NCBI GenBank assembly: GCA_023427865.1
Contig: JAEYZV010000664.1
Coordinates: 1 to 9,121 of the forward strand
Reading direction: 5' to 3'
Origin: Acidobacteriota bacterium
GTDB lineage: Bacteria; Acidobacteriota; Vicinamibacteria; Vicinamibacterales; Vicinamibacteraceae
Length of the DNA: 9,121 bases
Below the pieces are notes generated by a model. That model was given only the letters and a program-made list of their open reading frames with translations, was not told the DNA's origin and did no database searches. Positions 1 through 6,629 of the stretch are shown here, piece by piece. Numbering within the stretch: the stretch's first letter is position 1; every line of letters starts with the position of its first letter. A program made the position numbers and the translations under genes.

Positions 1-901
1 GTTCACGGATGCCGTCGAGCTCGCGCCCCGACGGTCCGTGCTCGATGCCGCAGTAGCCGTGGTACCCGGCGTCGACGACGATCTTCATCATCCGCGGCAG
101 GTCGATGGGGCTGCTGTTGCCCTCGAAGTCCCAGACGATCGGCTTGACGCTCACGCCCCTGGCCAGCGGCATCATCTCGCGCACGCCCACGTAGGAGTCG
201 TAGCTCTCGCGCTTGGCGTCCGGATTGCGCGGCGTGGGACGCGAGATCGAGAAGTTGCCGAAGTCGGGAAGCGTGCCGGCGCGCGGGTGGTCGGCGCGGC
301 GGATCGTCTCCATGAGCCACTTGGCGTTGCTGCTCATGCCGCCGTGGTTCTCGATGATCACGTGCAGGCCGTGCGGATCGGCAAACGTGCAGAGCTTGTG
401 CATGCCGTCGGCCACGAGCTTCTGCTGCTCCTCCGGCGTGCCGCTGCTGTAGGCGTTGACGCGGATCGCATGGCACCCCAGCGTCTTTGCCGCTTCGACC
501 CACTTGTAGTGGTTCTCCACGGCCGTCTGGCGCTTGGACGCGTCGGGATCGCCGAGCTGGCCCTCGTTGTCGCACATGATGAGGACCTGCGTGACGCCCT
601 CGCCCTTCGCGCGGGCGTTCATCTCCGCCAGGTAGGCTTTGTCGGTCGCCTTGTCCATGAAGAACTGATTCACGTACTCGATGGCGTCGATGCCGACGCT
701 CCTGGCGATCTTCGCAAAGTCCAGGTGCTGCATGGTGCCCTTGCGCAGCGGCTGGTTGATCGACCACTGCGCGAGCGAGATCTTGTAGAGCGGCGCCTTG
801 CCTTGTGAGGCGCGCACCGGCGCTGCGGCGAGCACGCCAGCCGCGGCCGTCACCGCGGCGGCCGAGGCGTGAAGGAACTGTCTGCGGTTGGAGAGGGCCA
901 T
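1..901 (-). CDS. Tat-exported TIM-barrel sugar phosphate isomerase/epimerase (C-terminus cut by window edge)
   Basis: Starts at the ATG at 901 and stays open for 300 codons to the left edge, so the C-terminus is missing. The N-terminus is a twin-arginine signal (NRRQFLHAS, R6-R7, then an alanine-rich hydrophobic stretch, probable cleavage after VRA near residue 31), predicting export of a folded protein. The mature part reads as an AP-endonuclease-2-like / xylose-isomerase-like TIM barrel (PF01261 type). IENHGG (E184, H186), PDFGNF (D213) and GIEHG (E287) match the usual metal-binding E/D/E pattern, and a lysine (K253) sits in the SVKP strand. The substrate cannot be read from sequence. No clear Shine-Dalgarno is present, because the bases before the ATG are the GAAATT-type repeat. 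It lies 80 bp after the Gfo/Idh gene on the same strand, a common partner for this family. Fold and export are confident; specificity is unknown. Confidence 0.85.
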   Translation of the reverse strand, partial: MALSNRRQFLHASAAAVTAAAGVLAAAPVRASQGKAPLYKISLAQWSINQPLRKGTMQHLDFAKIARSVGIDAIEYVNQFFMDKATDKAYLAEMNARAKGEGVTQVLIMCDNEGQLGDPDASKRQTAVENHYKWVEAAKTLGCHAIRVNAYSSGTPEEQQKLVADGMHKLCTFADPHGLHVIIENHGGMSSNAKWLMETIRRADHPRAGTLPDFGNFSISRPTPRNPDAKRESYDSYVGVREMMPLARGVSVKPIVWDFEGNSSPIDLPRMMKIVVDAGYHGYCGIEHGPSGRELDGIRE

Positions 902-906
902 GGTGG

Positions 907-976
907 GAAATTTGAAATTGGAAATTGGAAATTCTGAAATTCCGAAATCGTGAAATTCCTGAAATTCTGAAATTCC
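907..976. repeat. Phased GAAATT short tandem repeat in the intergenic gap
   Basis: Nine copies of GAAATT (one is GAAATC) begin at 907, 914, 921, 928, 936, 944, 952, 961 and 969, so the spacing is 7,7,7,8,8,8,9,8. The later copies carry CTG, CCG or CCT linkers. The tract is AT-rich inside a strongly GC-rich window and fills most of the 80 bp between the stop of the Gfo/Idh gene and the ATG of the next gene. As RNA on the coding strand it reads as AATTTC repeats. Function is unknown; it could be a slippage-derived spacer or a binding tract. Confidence 0.9.
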
Positions 977-981
977 TCGAC

Positions 982-2139
982 TCAGGACAGCTCGCCGGCG
1001 ATGGACTTCCACTCCACCACCTTTCCGGTGGTGATCGCCTGGTGGCCCATGATGGCGGTCAGCGCGCCCGTGGCGCCGACGATCACGTCGGCCGGATTGG
1101 CGCCGTTGCCGCGGATGCAGTCGTAGAACGCGAGCATGTGCGCGTGCGGGTTCTCGTCCATCTTCGGCGCGAGTTCCACCGGCGGCGTCTTGCCGTCGAG
1201 CGGATACACGCTCGTATCGCCCATCAGGTCGCAGGCGCCCTTCTGGCCGTACACGTGCACGAACTGGCCGCCGCCGGGCAGGCCCTTCGGGTGGAAGACC
1301 ATCTGCGTGAAATACAGTTTCACGCCTGACGGGTAGTCGTAGCTGAGCGTGTAGCCGTCCATGATCGAACGGCCCGGCGGGTCGTCCTTGTACAGCAGGA
1401 TGCCGCCGAACCCGGCGGCGCGCACCGGCGTGGCTCCCACCGCCCAGTTGCACAGGTCGAGGTTGTGCACCGACATCTCGATCAGGTAACCGCCAGATTT
1501 CTCGACGTCGAAGAACCAGTCGGCCGACGTCGCGGTGCGGCTCATGTCGTTCTCGGAGTGCCGCTGCGCCTTCACCATCAGCACGTCCCCGATGGCGCCA
1601 CTGCGGATCTTCCCGACCGCCGCGCCGAGCCGCTTGTAGGACCGCAACTGCTGCCCCGAGACGAACACCCTGCCCGACGCCTTCGCCGCCTTCACCACCT
1701 GCTGGACGGTCGCGGGCGTGATGGCCACCGGCTTCTCACAGTACACGTGTTTGCCGGCCTCAAGCGCCGCCACCGCCATCTCCGCGTGCAGGTGCGGCGG
1801 CGTGGCGATGATCACCGCCTCCACGTCCTTGCGATCGAGGACGCGGCGGTAGTCGGCATACGTCTGCGGCGCGTCACGCCTGGCGATGGCCGCGGCGTTG
1901 GCGAGACGGTCGGCCTTCGTGTCGCACAGCGCCACGACCTTGCCGTGTACGAGCGCCGCGCGCATGTCCTGCGTGCCACGGCCACCCGTACCGATGACGG
2001 CAGTGGGAATCGCGTTGGCGACCGGCGTCGCCGGTTCGGCGGGCTGCGATTGCGCGGCAGCACGACCGGCAAGGGCCGCACCGGCCGCAAGCGCCGTGCC
2101 CGCGCCGAGGAACGCACGTCTGCTGATGTCGTCGATCAC
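982..2139 (-). CDS. Tat-exported Gfo/Idh/MocA family oxidoreductase
   Basis: 385 aa, starting at a GTG (2139) with AAAGGA about 12 nt upstream, and ending in TGA. A twin-arginine signal (ISRRAFLG, R7-R8, alanine-rich core, likely cleavage after AAA-Q near residue 30) predicts periplasmic export. A Rossmann nucleotide-binding loop follows (VIGTGGRG, 48-55), then ATPPHLH (112-118) and the family hallmark EKP (135-137). The second half is the substrate domain, with GGYLIEMSVHNLDL; H225 and D228 match the usual catalytic histidine/aspartate region. Such enzymes oxidise or interconvert sugars and cyclitols with NAD(P). A periplasmic member would need a tightly held cofactor, as in Tat-exported glucose-fructose oxidoreductase of Zymomonas. 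It lies between two Tat-exported TIM-barrel isomerases, suggesting a joint sugar oxidation/isomerisation path. The substrate is unknown. Confidence 0.9.
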   Translation of the reverse strand: MIDDISRRAFLGAGTALAAGAALAGRAAAQSQPAEPATPVANAIPTAVIGTGGRGTQDMRAALVHGKVVALCDTKADRLANAAAIARRDAPQTYADYRRVLDRKDVEAVIIATPPHLHAEMAVAALEAGKHVYCEKPVAITPATVQQVVKAAKASGRVFVSGQQLRSYKRLGAAVGKIRSGAIGDVLMVKAQRHSENDMSRTATSADWFFDVEKSGGYLIEMSVHNLDLCNWAVGATPVRAAGFGGILLYKDDPPGRSIMDGYTLSYDYPSGVKLYFTQMVFHPKGLPGGGQFVHVYGQKGACDLMGDTSVYPLDGKTPPVELAPKMDENPHAHMLAFYDCIRGNGANPADVIVGATGALTAIMGHQAITTGKVVEWKSIAGELS

Positions 2140-2244
2140 GATGATGTCCGGTCCTTTCGTGGTTGGGGCGCGTTCGGGGCACCCGCCGCCCGGCGCAGCC
2201 GGACATCGGCGGGTCTTCCACGCGCCCTCCCTCTGCGTCCTCTC

Positions 2245-2333
2245 GGCCCCGTTGGGGACAACGGGCCCTACCGATTGGCCACGCTCGGAGAGCGGGCCCT
2301 ACCGATGGCCACGCTCGGAGAACGGGCCCTACC
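2245..2333 (-). repeat. Array of three related hairpins (REP-like)
   Basis: In the 200-bp gap between the downstream TIM-barrel gene of the ebo operon and the Gfo/Idh gene lie three GGCC-closed stem-loops: 2245-2267, 2277-2298 and 2307-2328. Units 2 and 3 are direct repeats of about 31 and 30 bp (2263-2293, 2294-2323), with a third partial copy to 2333. Each has a 9-bp stem with one bulged base at the same place in the first arm and a 3-4 nt GGA/GGGA loop (plus-strand reading). Inner arms differ: CGTTG/CAACG in the first, CGCTC/GAGCG in the second. The third is CGCTC/GAACG, which gives a T-G wobble only on the minus strand. No T-run follows, so these are not classic terminators. They may protect or process mRNA ends, or be a dispersed repeat family. 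Nothing else was recognised in 2140-2340. Confidence 0.8.
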
Positions 2334-2340
2334 TGTCCAT

Positions 2341-3264
2341 CTATGCACCGCGTGCCTGCAGGCCGCGGAGCACGCTCTCCACGTACTCACGCGCCCGTCG
2401 CGCGAGGGCATCCACGCCCTCCGGCGTCGTCGGCCGCGGCACCAGCGGCTCGAAGATGTTCTCGAACACGAGCGGCAGCGTCCGTCCCGTGCGCAGCACG
2501 GGCTCGAACAACCGGTAGTGGTCGATCTCGCCGAAGCCCGGTCCGCAGTCCTCGTCCTTCGGCCAGTCGCGGTGATCCTTGATCGCGAAGGCGCGCACGT
2601 CGCCGGCGCACTGCGCGATGTCGGCAATCGGGTCGTGGCTCTCGTAGTCGAGCACGTTGCCGGCGTCGTAGCACATGCGGACGGCCTCGTGACCCACCTC
2701 GTGGATGATCGCGGAGCACTGGACGCCCGTCGCGGTGTTGCCGCCGTGCTGCTTGATCAGCACCTGCACGCCGGCCTGCTGCGCAACCGGAGCCACGGCC
2801 TTCAGGCACGCGATCACGCGCTCGTACTCGCCGGGCCGCGTGCGTCCGAACGTCAGCAGATACGGGATCTTCGCGGCTGCCGCCTGCGCGATGCGCCGGG
2901 CATGACCGTCGGCCGCGTCCGGCTCCTCGAGGAACACCGTCGAGAACATCATCACGGGCTCGAGGCCGAGGTCGCGACAGCGGCGGGCGAGCGCGGCCGC
3001 CTCGGCCGGCGGCGCCTTCAGGTCCAGTGCCGGCCGCGCCTGCCCGCCGGCGTCCCTGTGGGTCACGCCCCAGGCGACATGCGAGTAGCCGGCGGACTTG
3101 ACGCCCTCCAGCGCCCGCTCCATCGGGAAGGCGGCGTAGGGCAGCGTCATGCACGCGAGCTCGAAGCGCGTGGACGCGTGCGCCGGTTGCGCCGTCGCTG
3201 CACCCCGGGCCGCCAATGTGGTGACGCCAGCCGCCAGGCCCGTGAGGAACGTCCTTCTCTGCAT
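2341..3264 (-). CDS. Tat-exported TIM-barrel sugar phosphate isomerase/epimerase
   Basis: 307 aa from the ATG at 3264 to a TAG. The N-terminus MQRRTFLTG has a twin-arginine pair at R3-R4, then an alanine-rich stretch and a probable AxA cleavage near residue 26. The rest fits the AP-endonuclease-2-like TIM-barrel superfamily: KQHGG (171-175), YDAGN (199-203, metal-type D200), KDH (239-241), GPGFGEID (251-258) and FEN (287-289, E288). The strand that usually carries the metal-binding glutamate (ENHGG in the sister gene at 1-901) has Q172 here, so the metal site may be altered. It begins 54 bp after eboF on the same strand with no terminator-like signal between, so read-through from the ebo operon is plausible. 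No strong Shine-Dalgarno is visible. The substrate is unknown, and a link to the ebo product is only a contextual guess. Confidence 0.85.
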   Translation of the reverse strand: MQRRTFLTGLAAGVTTLAARGAATAQPAHASTRFELACMTLPYAAFPMERALEGVKSAGYSHVAWGVTHRDAGGQARPALDLKAPPAEAAALARRCRDLGLEPVMMFSTVFLEEPDAADGHARRIAQAAAAKIPYLLTFGRTRPGEYERVIACLKAVAPVAQQAGVQVLIKQHGGNTATGVQCSAIIHEVGHEAVRMCYDAGNVLDYESHDPIADIAQCAGDVRAFAIKDHRDWPKDEDCGPGFGEIDHYRLFEPVLRTGRTLPLVFENIFEPLVPRPTTPEGVDALARRAREYVESVLRGLQARGA

Positions 3265-3318
3265 TGGAGAGGAGCCTACAACAACTCGCAGGGAGGCGTG
3301 GGAAGTTGCGGCGTCACC

Positions 3319-4692
3319 TCACGCCTCCCCGAGGCACGCCGCGAGCAGGCGGTCGTGGACCGCGGTCGCGGCAATCGCCTCGTCGGTGCTGCCGGTCCCG
3401 ATGAGGACCGGCCAGTCGGCCGAGTCGGCCGGGCACGTCCCGTGAGAACCCCTGACGAGGGAGGCGTCGAGCGGGATCACCTCCATCAGCGCACGGAAGC
3501 CCAGCGCGCGGCGCCCCAGGGTCCACGCCACGCGAGCGCGGGGCGACCACAGCGCCGGATCGAAGAACAGCTCGGCCGGGTCATACCCGTACTTGCGGTG
3601 GATGTCCACGCAGCGCGCGAAGTCGGGCGCCTTCCGGTCGTCGGTCCAGTAGTAATAGGAGAACCACGCGTCCTCGGGCGAGAAGGCGACGAGATCGCCG
3701 GCGCGGCGATGGTCGAGGCCAGCCGCGGCCTTGCCGGCCCCATCGAGCACCGTCGCCACGCCGTCCACGTGCTCGAGCGCATCCCGCACCGCCCCGAACA
3801 GGCCCGTGTCGTTCACGTACACGTGCGCCACCTGATGGTCCGCGATGGCGAAGGCACGGCTCGCGCCGCAGTCGAGCATCTCTCGACCGAGTTCGTGCTT
3901 GACGGTGATCCAGCCGCGCTCCCTGAACACGCGGTTGAGCGCGACGACACGGCGCACGGGCGTGATGCCGTATTCGGACAGGATCAGGACGCGGACGCCC
4001 TGTCGCCGGTAGAAATCGGTCAGGTCACCGACGAGGCGGTCGACGAGCCGGTAGTCCTCGCCGACTCGCGGATCGTCGGGTCCGATCCGCTGCAGGTTGT
4101 AGTCGAGATGCGGCAGGTAGACCAGCGACAGGTCCGGCCGGTGCCGCTCTTCGATCCACTCGGCCGCGCGGGCAATCCACTCGGAGGACGCGATGCCTGC
4201 GGCGGGTCCCCAGAACGCCGGGAACGGGAACGCATCGAGGTCGCGGGTGATCTCGTCGCGAATCGACAGCGGATGGCTGTAGATGTCGAACACCTTGCGC
4301 CCGTCGGCGGGATACATGGGACGCGGAGTGATCGACACGTCGGCACTCGCGTACATGTTGTACCACCAGAACAACTTGGCGCACGTGAAGCCCGGGCGCG
4401 CGGCGCGGGCGCGCTCCCACAGCTTCGCGCCCGTCACCAGGTGGTTCGACTGCTTCCAGAACTGGTGTTCCGCGAGGTCGCGGTCGTACCACCCGTTGCC
4501 CACGATGCCGTGCTCGGTCGGCAAGGTACCGGTGAGATAGGTGCTCTGCGCCGAGCAGGTGAGCGCCGGCAGCACCGGCCGCACGCGCGCCAGTCCGCCG
4601 GCAGCGGCCGCGGCGGAAAGGTGGGGCGTGTCGGGCCCGAGCACGCGGGGCGTGAGCCCGACGACGTCGAGGACGGCGAGACGGTCAGGCAC
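3319..4692 (-). CDS. eboF: EboF-like nucleotide pyrophosphatase/phosphodiesterase (alkaline phosphatase superfamily)
   Basis: 457 aa from the GTG at 4692, chosen because AGGGA lies 5 nt upstream and the core begins at once (VPDRLAVLDVVG); an upstream extension would run deep into eboD. It overlaps the eboD stop by 8 nt. The fold is the type I phosphodiesterase/NPP kind: D9 in the first strand, T45 in PALTCS as nucleophile, then STYLTGTLPTEHG, a PHLDYNLQRIGP segment (D197), LSEYGI (239-243) and RGSHG (H417). Compared with classic NPPs, the DxxGH histidine is Q201 and the SDHG pair is E240-Y241, so the two-metal site is remodelled. I believe the SEYGI form recurs in EboF relatives, but this needs an alignment. 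No signal peptide, so cytoplasmic. Presumed to hydrolyse a phosphoester or diphosphate bond of the pathway intermediate. Family call confident; activity unknown. Confidence 0.82.
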   Translation of the reverse strand: MPDRLAVLDVVGLTPRVLGPDTPHLSAAAAAGGLARVRPVLPALTCSAQSTYLTGTLPTEHGIVGNGWYDRDLAEHQFWKQSNHLVTGAKLWERARAARPGFTCAKLFWWYNMYASADVSITPRPMYPADGRKVFDIYSHPLSIRDEITRDLDAFPFPAFWGPAAGIASSEWIARAAEWIEERHRPDLSLVYLPHLDYNLQRIGPDDPRVGEDYRLVDRLVGDLTDFYRRQGVRVLILSEYGITPVRRVVALNRVFRERGWITVKHELGREMLDCGASRAFAIADHQVAHVYVNDTGLFGAVRDALEHVDGVATVLDGAGKAAAGLDHRRAGDLVAFSPEDAWFSYYYWTDDRKAPDFARCVDIHRKYGYDPAELFFDPALWSPRARVAWTLGRRALGFRALMEVIPLDASLVRGSHGTCPADSADWPVLIGTGSTDEAIAATAVHDRLLAACLGEA

Positions 4693-5896
4693 GCGTGTCC
4701 CTGGCCTCGATGTCGCGCAGGGCGCCGGCCATCGCGCGACCGTCGATCGCGTGGACATCGACGGCCTCACCGACCTCGCGAATCATCGTGATCGTGAGCC
4801 GTCCGCCCAGGTGTTCCCGGAACTCCTCCAGGCCATCGAGCACCACGGGCGCACCGGCGGCGTTGCGCGTCGCCAGCGCCGGATGATGCAGGCGGAAGCC
4901 CAGAGTCTCGAGGACGCGCAGCACCCGCTCCGCTGTCGCCTGCGGCAGCAGCCCGATACGCGACGCATACATCACGTCCAGCGCGAGGCCGATGGCGACG
5001 GCCTCTCCGTGGCCGACGGTGAACCCGGTGATCTGTTCCAGCTTGTGCGCGGCCCAGTGTCCGAAATCGAGGGGACGGGCACTGCCCTTCTCGAACGGAT
5101 CGCCGCCCGTGGCGATGTGTTCCAGGTGGTGCCTGGCGCTGGTGCGCACGACCTCCTCGAACGCCACCGGTTCGCAGGCACCGAGCGATGCCGCCTGCCG
5201 CTCGATCGACTCGAAGAAGGAACGATCGCGGATCAGCGACACCTTCACGGCCTCGGCCAGCCCGGCGCGACGCTCGCGCATGGGCAGCAGGTGCAGGAAG
5301 TCCGCGTCGTTGACGACCGCATGCGGCACGGCGAAGGACCCGAGCCAGTTCTTCTTGCCGAAGAAGTTGATGCTGTTCTTGACGCCGATCCCGCCGTCGG
5401 CCTGGCTGAGGCTCGTGGTCGGGAGCCGGACCAGCGGGATACCGCGATGCGCGGTGGCCGCCGCGAAGCCGACCATGTCCAGCACCGCGCCGCCGCCGAT
5501 CACGACCACGAAGGAGTGGCGGCAGAGGCGCGCCGCCTCGATCGCCGACCACACCACCTGCAGGTGCGCGGGATCGTTCTTGACCGCCTCGCCGCCGGGG
5601 ACGCGCACGGGTGGCGCCACCAACTGCACGGCGTGGCGCCAGGCCTGGAATCCCTCGACGATCTGCCGTGGGAGATCGGGCCGGACGCCCTCGAGCCCCT
5701 CATCCCAGCACACCAGGACGCGCGACGGCCCGTCCTGGTCGCGCCGGGCCAGCACGTCGGCGAGCACGCGGTTCTCCGGCGCGAACACGTCGCGCGTGAA
5801 CAGCAGGCGGAGATCCTGGCGGACCACCACGGGATACGACAACTCGGTCGCCGCATGCGTGGGCAGCGTCGACTCGGGAGAACACGGCATCGTCAT
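4685..5896 (-). CDS. eboD: EboD, 3-dehydroquinate-synthase-like sugar phosphate cyclase
   Basis: 403 aa from the ATG at 5896; a GTG at 5905 would add three residues, but GAGGTG sits 6 nt before the ATG. It belongs to the sugar phosphate cyclase / 3-dehydroquinate synthase superfamily. It has a nucleotide-binding GGGAVLD (134-140), PTTSLSQAD (159-167) in place of the PTT-L-Q-D signature, and zinc-ligand candidates E215 (AEAVK), H270 (DFGHWAAH, with H274) and H286 (VGHGEA). Instead of the GGK-(T/A)-VN segment of true DHQS it has GVKNSINFFGKKNW, marking a distinct subfamily. Family members use NAD and a divalent metal to cyclise a sugar phosphate to a carbocycle. The substrate here is unknown, and a housekeeping shikimate role is unlikely given the operon. 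It lies between eboC (10-nt gap) and eboF (8-nt overlap). Confidence 0.87.
   Translation of the reverse strand: MTMPCSPESTLPTHAATELSYPVVVRQDLRLLFTRDVFAPENRVLADVLARRDQDGPSRVLVCWDEGLEGVRPDLPRQIVEGFQAWRHAVQLVAPPVRVPGGEAVKNDPAHLQVVWSAIEAARLCRHSFVVVIGGGAVLDMVGFAAATAHRGIPLVRLPTTSLSQADGGIGVKNSINFFGKKNWLGSFAVPHAVVNDADFLHLLPMRERRAGLAEAVKVSLIRDRSFFESIERQAASLGACEPVAFEEVVRTSARHHLEHIATGGDPFEKGSARPLDFGHWAAHKLEQITGFTVGHGEAVAIGLALDVMYASRIGLLPQATAERVLRVLETLGFRLHHPALATRNAAGAPVVLDGLEEFREHLGGRLTITMIREVGEAVDVHAIDGRAMAGALRDIEARDTRA
4698..4702 (-). promoter_or_regulatory. Ribosome binding site deciding the eboF GTG start
   Basis: AGGGA on the minus strand, 5 nt before the GTG at 4692 and inside the last codons of eboD. 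It supports a GTG start overlapping the eboD stop by 8 nt over the longer open frame beginning at 4770. Confidence 0.6.
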
Positions 5897-5902
5897 GACT
5901 TG

Positions 5903-5908
5903 CACCTC
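5903..5908 (-). promoter_or_regulatory. Ribosome binding site deciding the eboD ATG start
   Basis: GAGGTG on the minus strand, overlapping the eboC stop codon and 6 nt before the ATG at 5896. The possible GTG start at 5905 is part of this site and has no upstream Shine-Dalgarno of its own, so the ATG is preferred. Confidence 0.65.
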
Positions 5909-6629
5909 AGGTGGCGGCGAACACGCGCTGCGCGACGCGGCCGAGCGGCACGGCCAGCAGGCACGACACGGCGGCCGTCCATGCCCCCACGGCAGCGAGT
6001 GCGAGGGCGTCGATCACCGGCATCAGCGCAAGCAGCCGGCCGACCAGTGCGCGAAGCGGCAGCTCGCGGTGCGGCAGCCGGTACTCGTTGCGCGCCACGA
6101 GGCTGAGGACCACAATGTAGCTCGACAGGGCGAGCACCCACCACCACACGGCAGGTGGCAGCGGCCACACGACCGTGGACGCCACCGTCAGCCCCAGCGC
6201 GGCCCGGCACAGGGCCATCAGCACGACCGAGCCCGCCCAGCGCTTGTGCAGCCAGTCGTAGCTCACGATGGCGGCCACGGTCACGAGCGCCCACGCCGGC
6301 GACGCGCCGATGGCAACCAACCCGATCGCAGCGGCGCCGAGTGCGCCGCCGGCGACGAGCCCGGCGGTCGTCCGGGGGACCCGCCCCGCGGGGATCGCGC
6401 GGTCGGGACGGTGCCGTCGATCGAAGTCGGCATCGGCCACGTCGTTGAGCATCGCGCCGCCGACGTACATCGCCGATCCCAGTGCGGTCGCGGCGAGCCA
6501 GTGCGCGCCCGCAGGCCACGACGTGGACGCCAGCACGAGCGCCGCCAGCGTGTTGCTCCACACCGAGGGCAGGTTGGCGGCGCGACCGAGGTCGAGCCAG
6601 TCGTGCAGGCGGGACGGCGCCGCCGTCAC
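5907..6629 (-). CDS. eboC: EboC, UbiA-family membrane prenyltransferase
   Basis: 240 aa from a GTG at 6629 that overlaps the eboE stop (GTGA). It is an integral membrane protein with about seven to eight hydrophobic segments, starting around residue 25. The first aspartate-rich motif is intact: NDVADADFD (62-70, i.e. NDxxDxxxD), followed by RHRPDRAIPAGR (72-83), the UbiA RPxRPxP-type signature. The second conserved loop is YDWLHKRW (124-131), resembling the YxxxKR form of lipid and chlorophyll-type UbiA enzymes. Such enzymes transfer a prenyl group from a polyprenyl diphosphate to an acceptor at the cytoplasmic face, using Mg bound by the Asp motifs. Here the acceptor would be the eboD/eboE product, making a membrane-anchored intermediate; this is inference. 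Length is on the short side for UbiA but complete. Confidence 0.88.
   Translation of the reverse strand: MTAAPSRLHDWLDLGRAANLPSVWSNTLAALVLASTSWPAGAHWLAATALGSAMYVGGAMLNDVADADFDRRHRPDRAIPAGRVPRTTAGLVAGGALGAAAIGLVAIGASPAWALVTVAAIVSYDWLHKRWAGSVVLMALCRAALGLTVASTVVWPLPPAVWWWVLALSSYIVVLSLVARNEYRLPHRELPLRALVGRLLALMPVIDALALAAVGAWTAAVSCLLAVPLGRVAQRVFAAT

Noticed and set aside
3..767. 254-codon minus-strand frame at the left edge
   Set aside because: It is in a different frame from the true gene starting at 901, which has a Tat signal and TIM-barrel metal motifs but runs off the edge without a stop.
3281..3309. Possible terminator stem between eboF and the next gene
   Set aside because: Only about 6 bp (CAACT/AGTTG plus a wobble) around a loop of about 17 nt, with no T-run. 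Too weak to call a terminator.
4693..4770. Longer eboF start at 4770
   Set aside because: The extra 26 residues lie within eboD, look like shadow sequence and precede the catalytic first strand. The GTG at 4692 has a well-placed AGGGA.
1465..4791. A 1108-codon open frame on the plus strand
   Set aside because: It runs antisense across the Gfo/Idh, TIM-barrel and eboF genes and both intergenic gaps. Its translation is rich in Arg/His/Val with no domain, as expected for a shadow frame in high-GC DNA.
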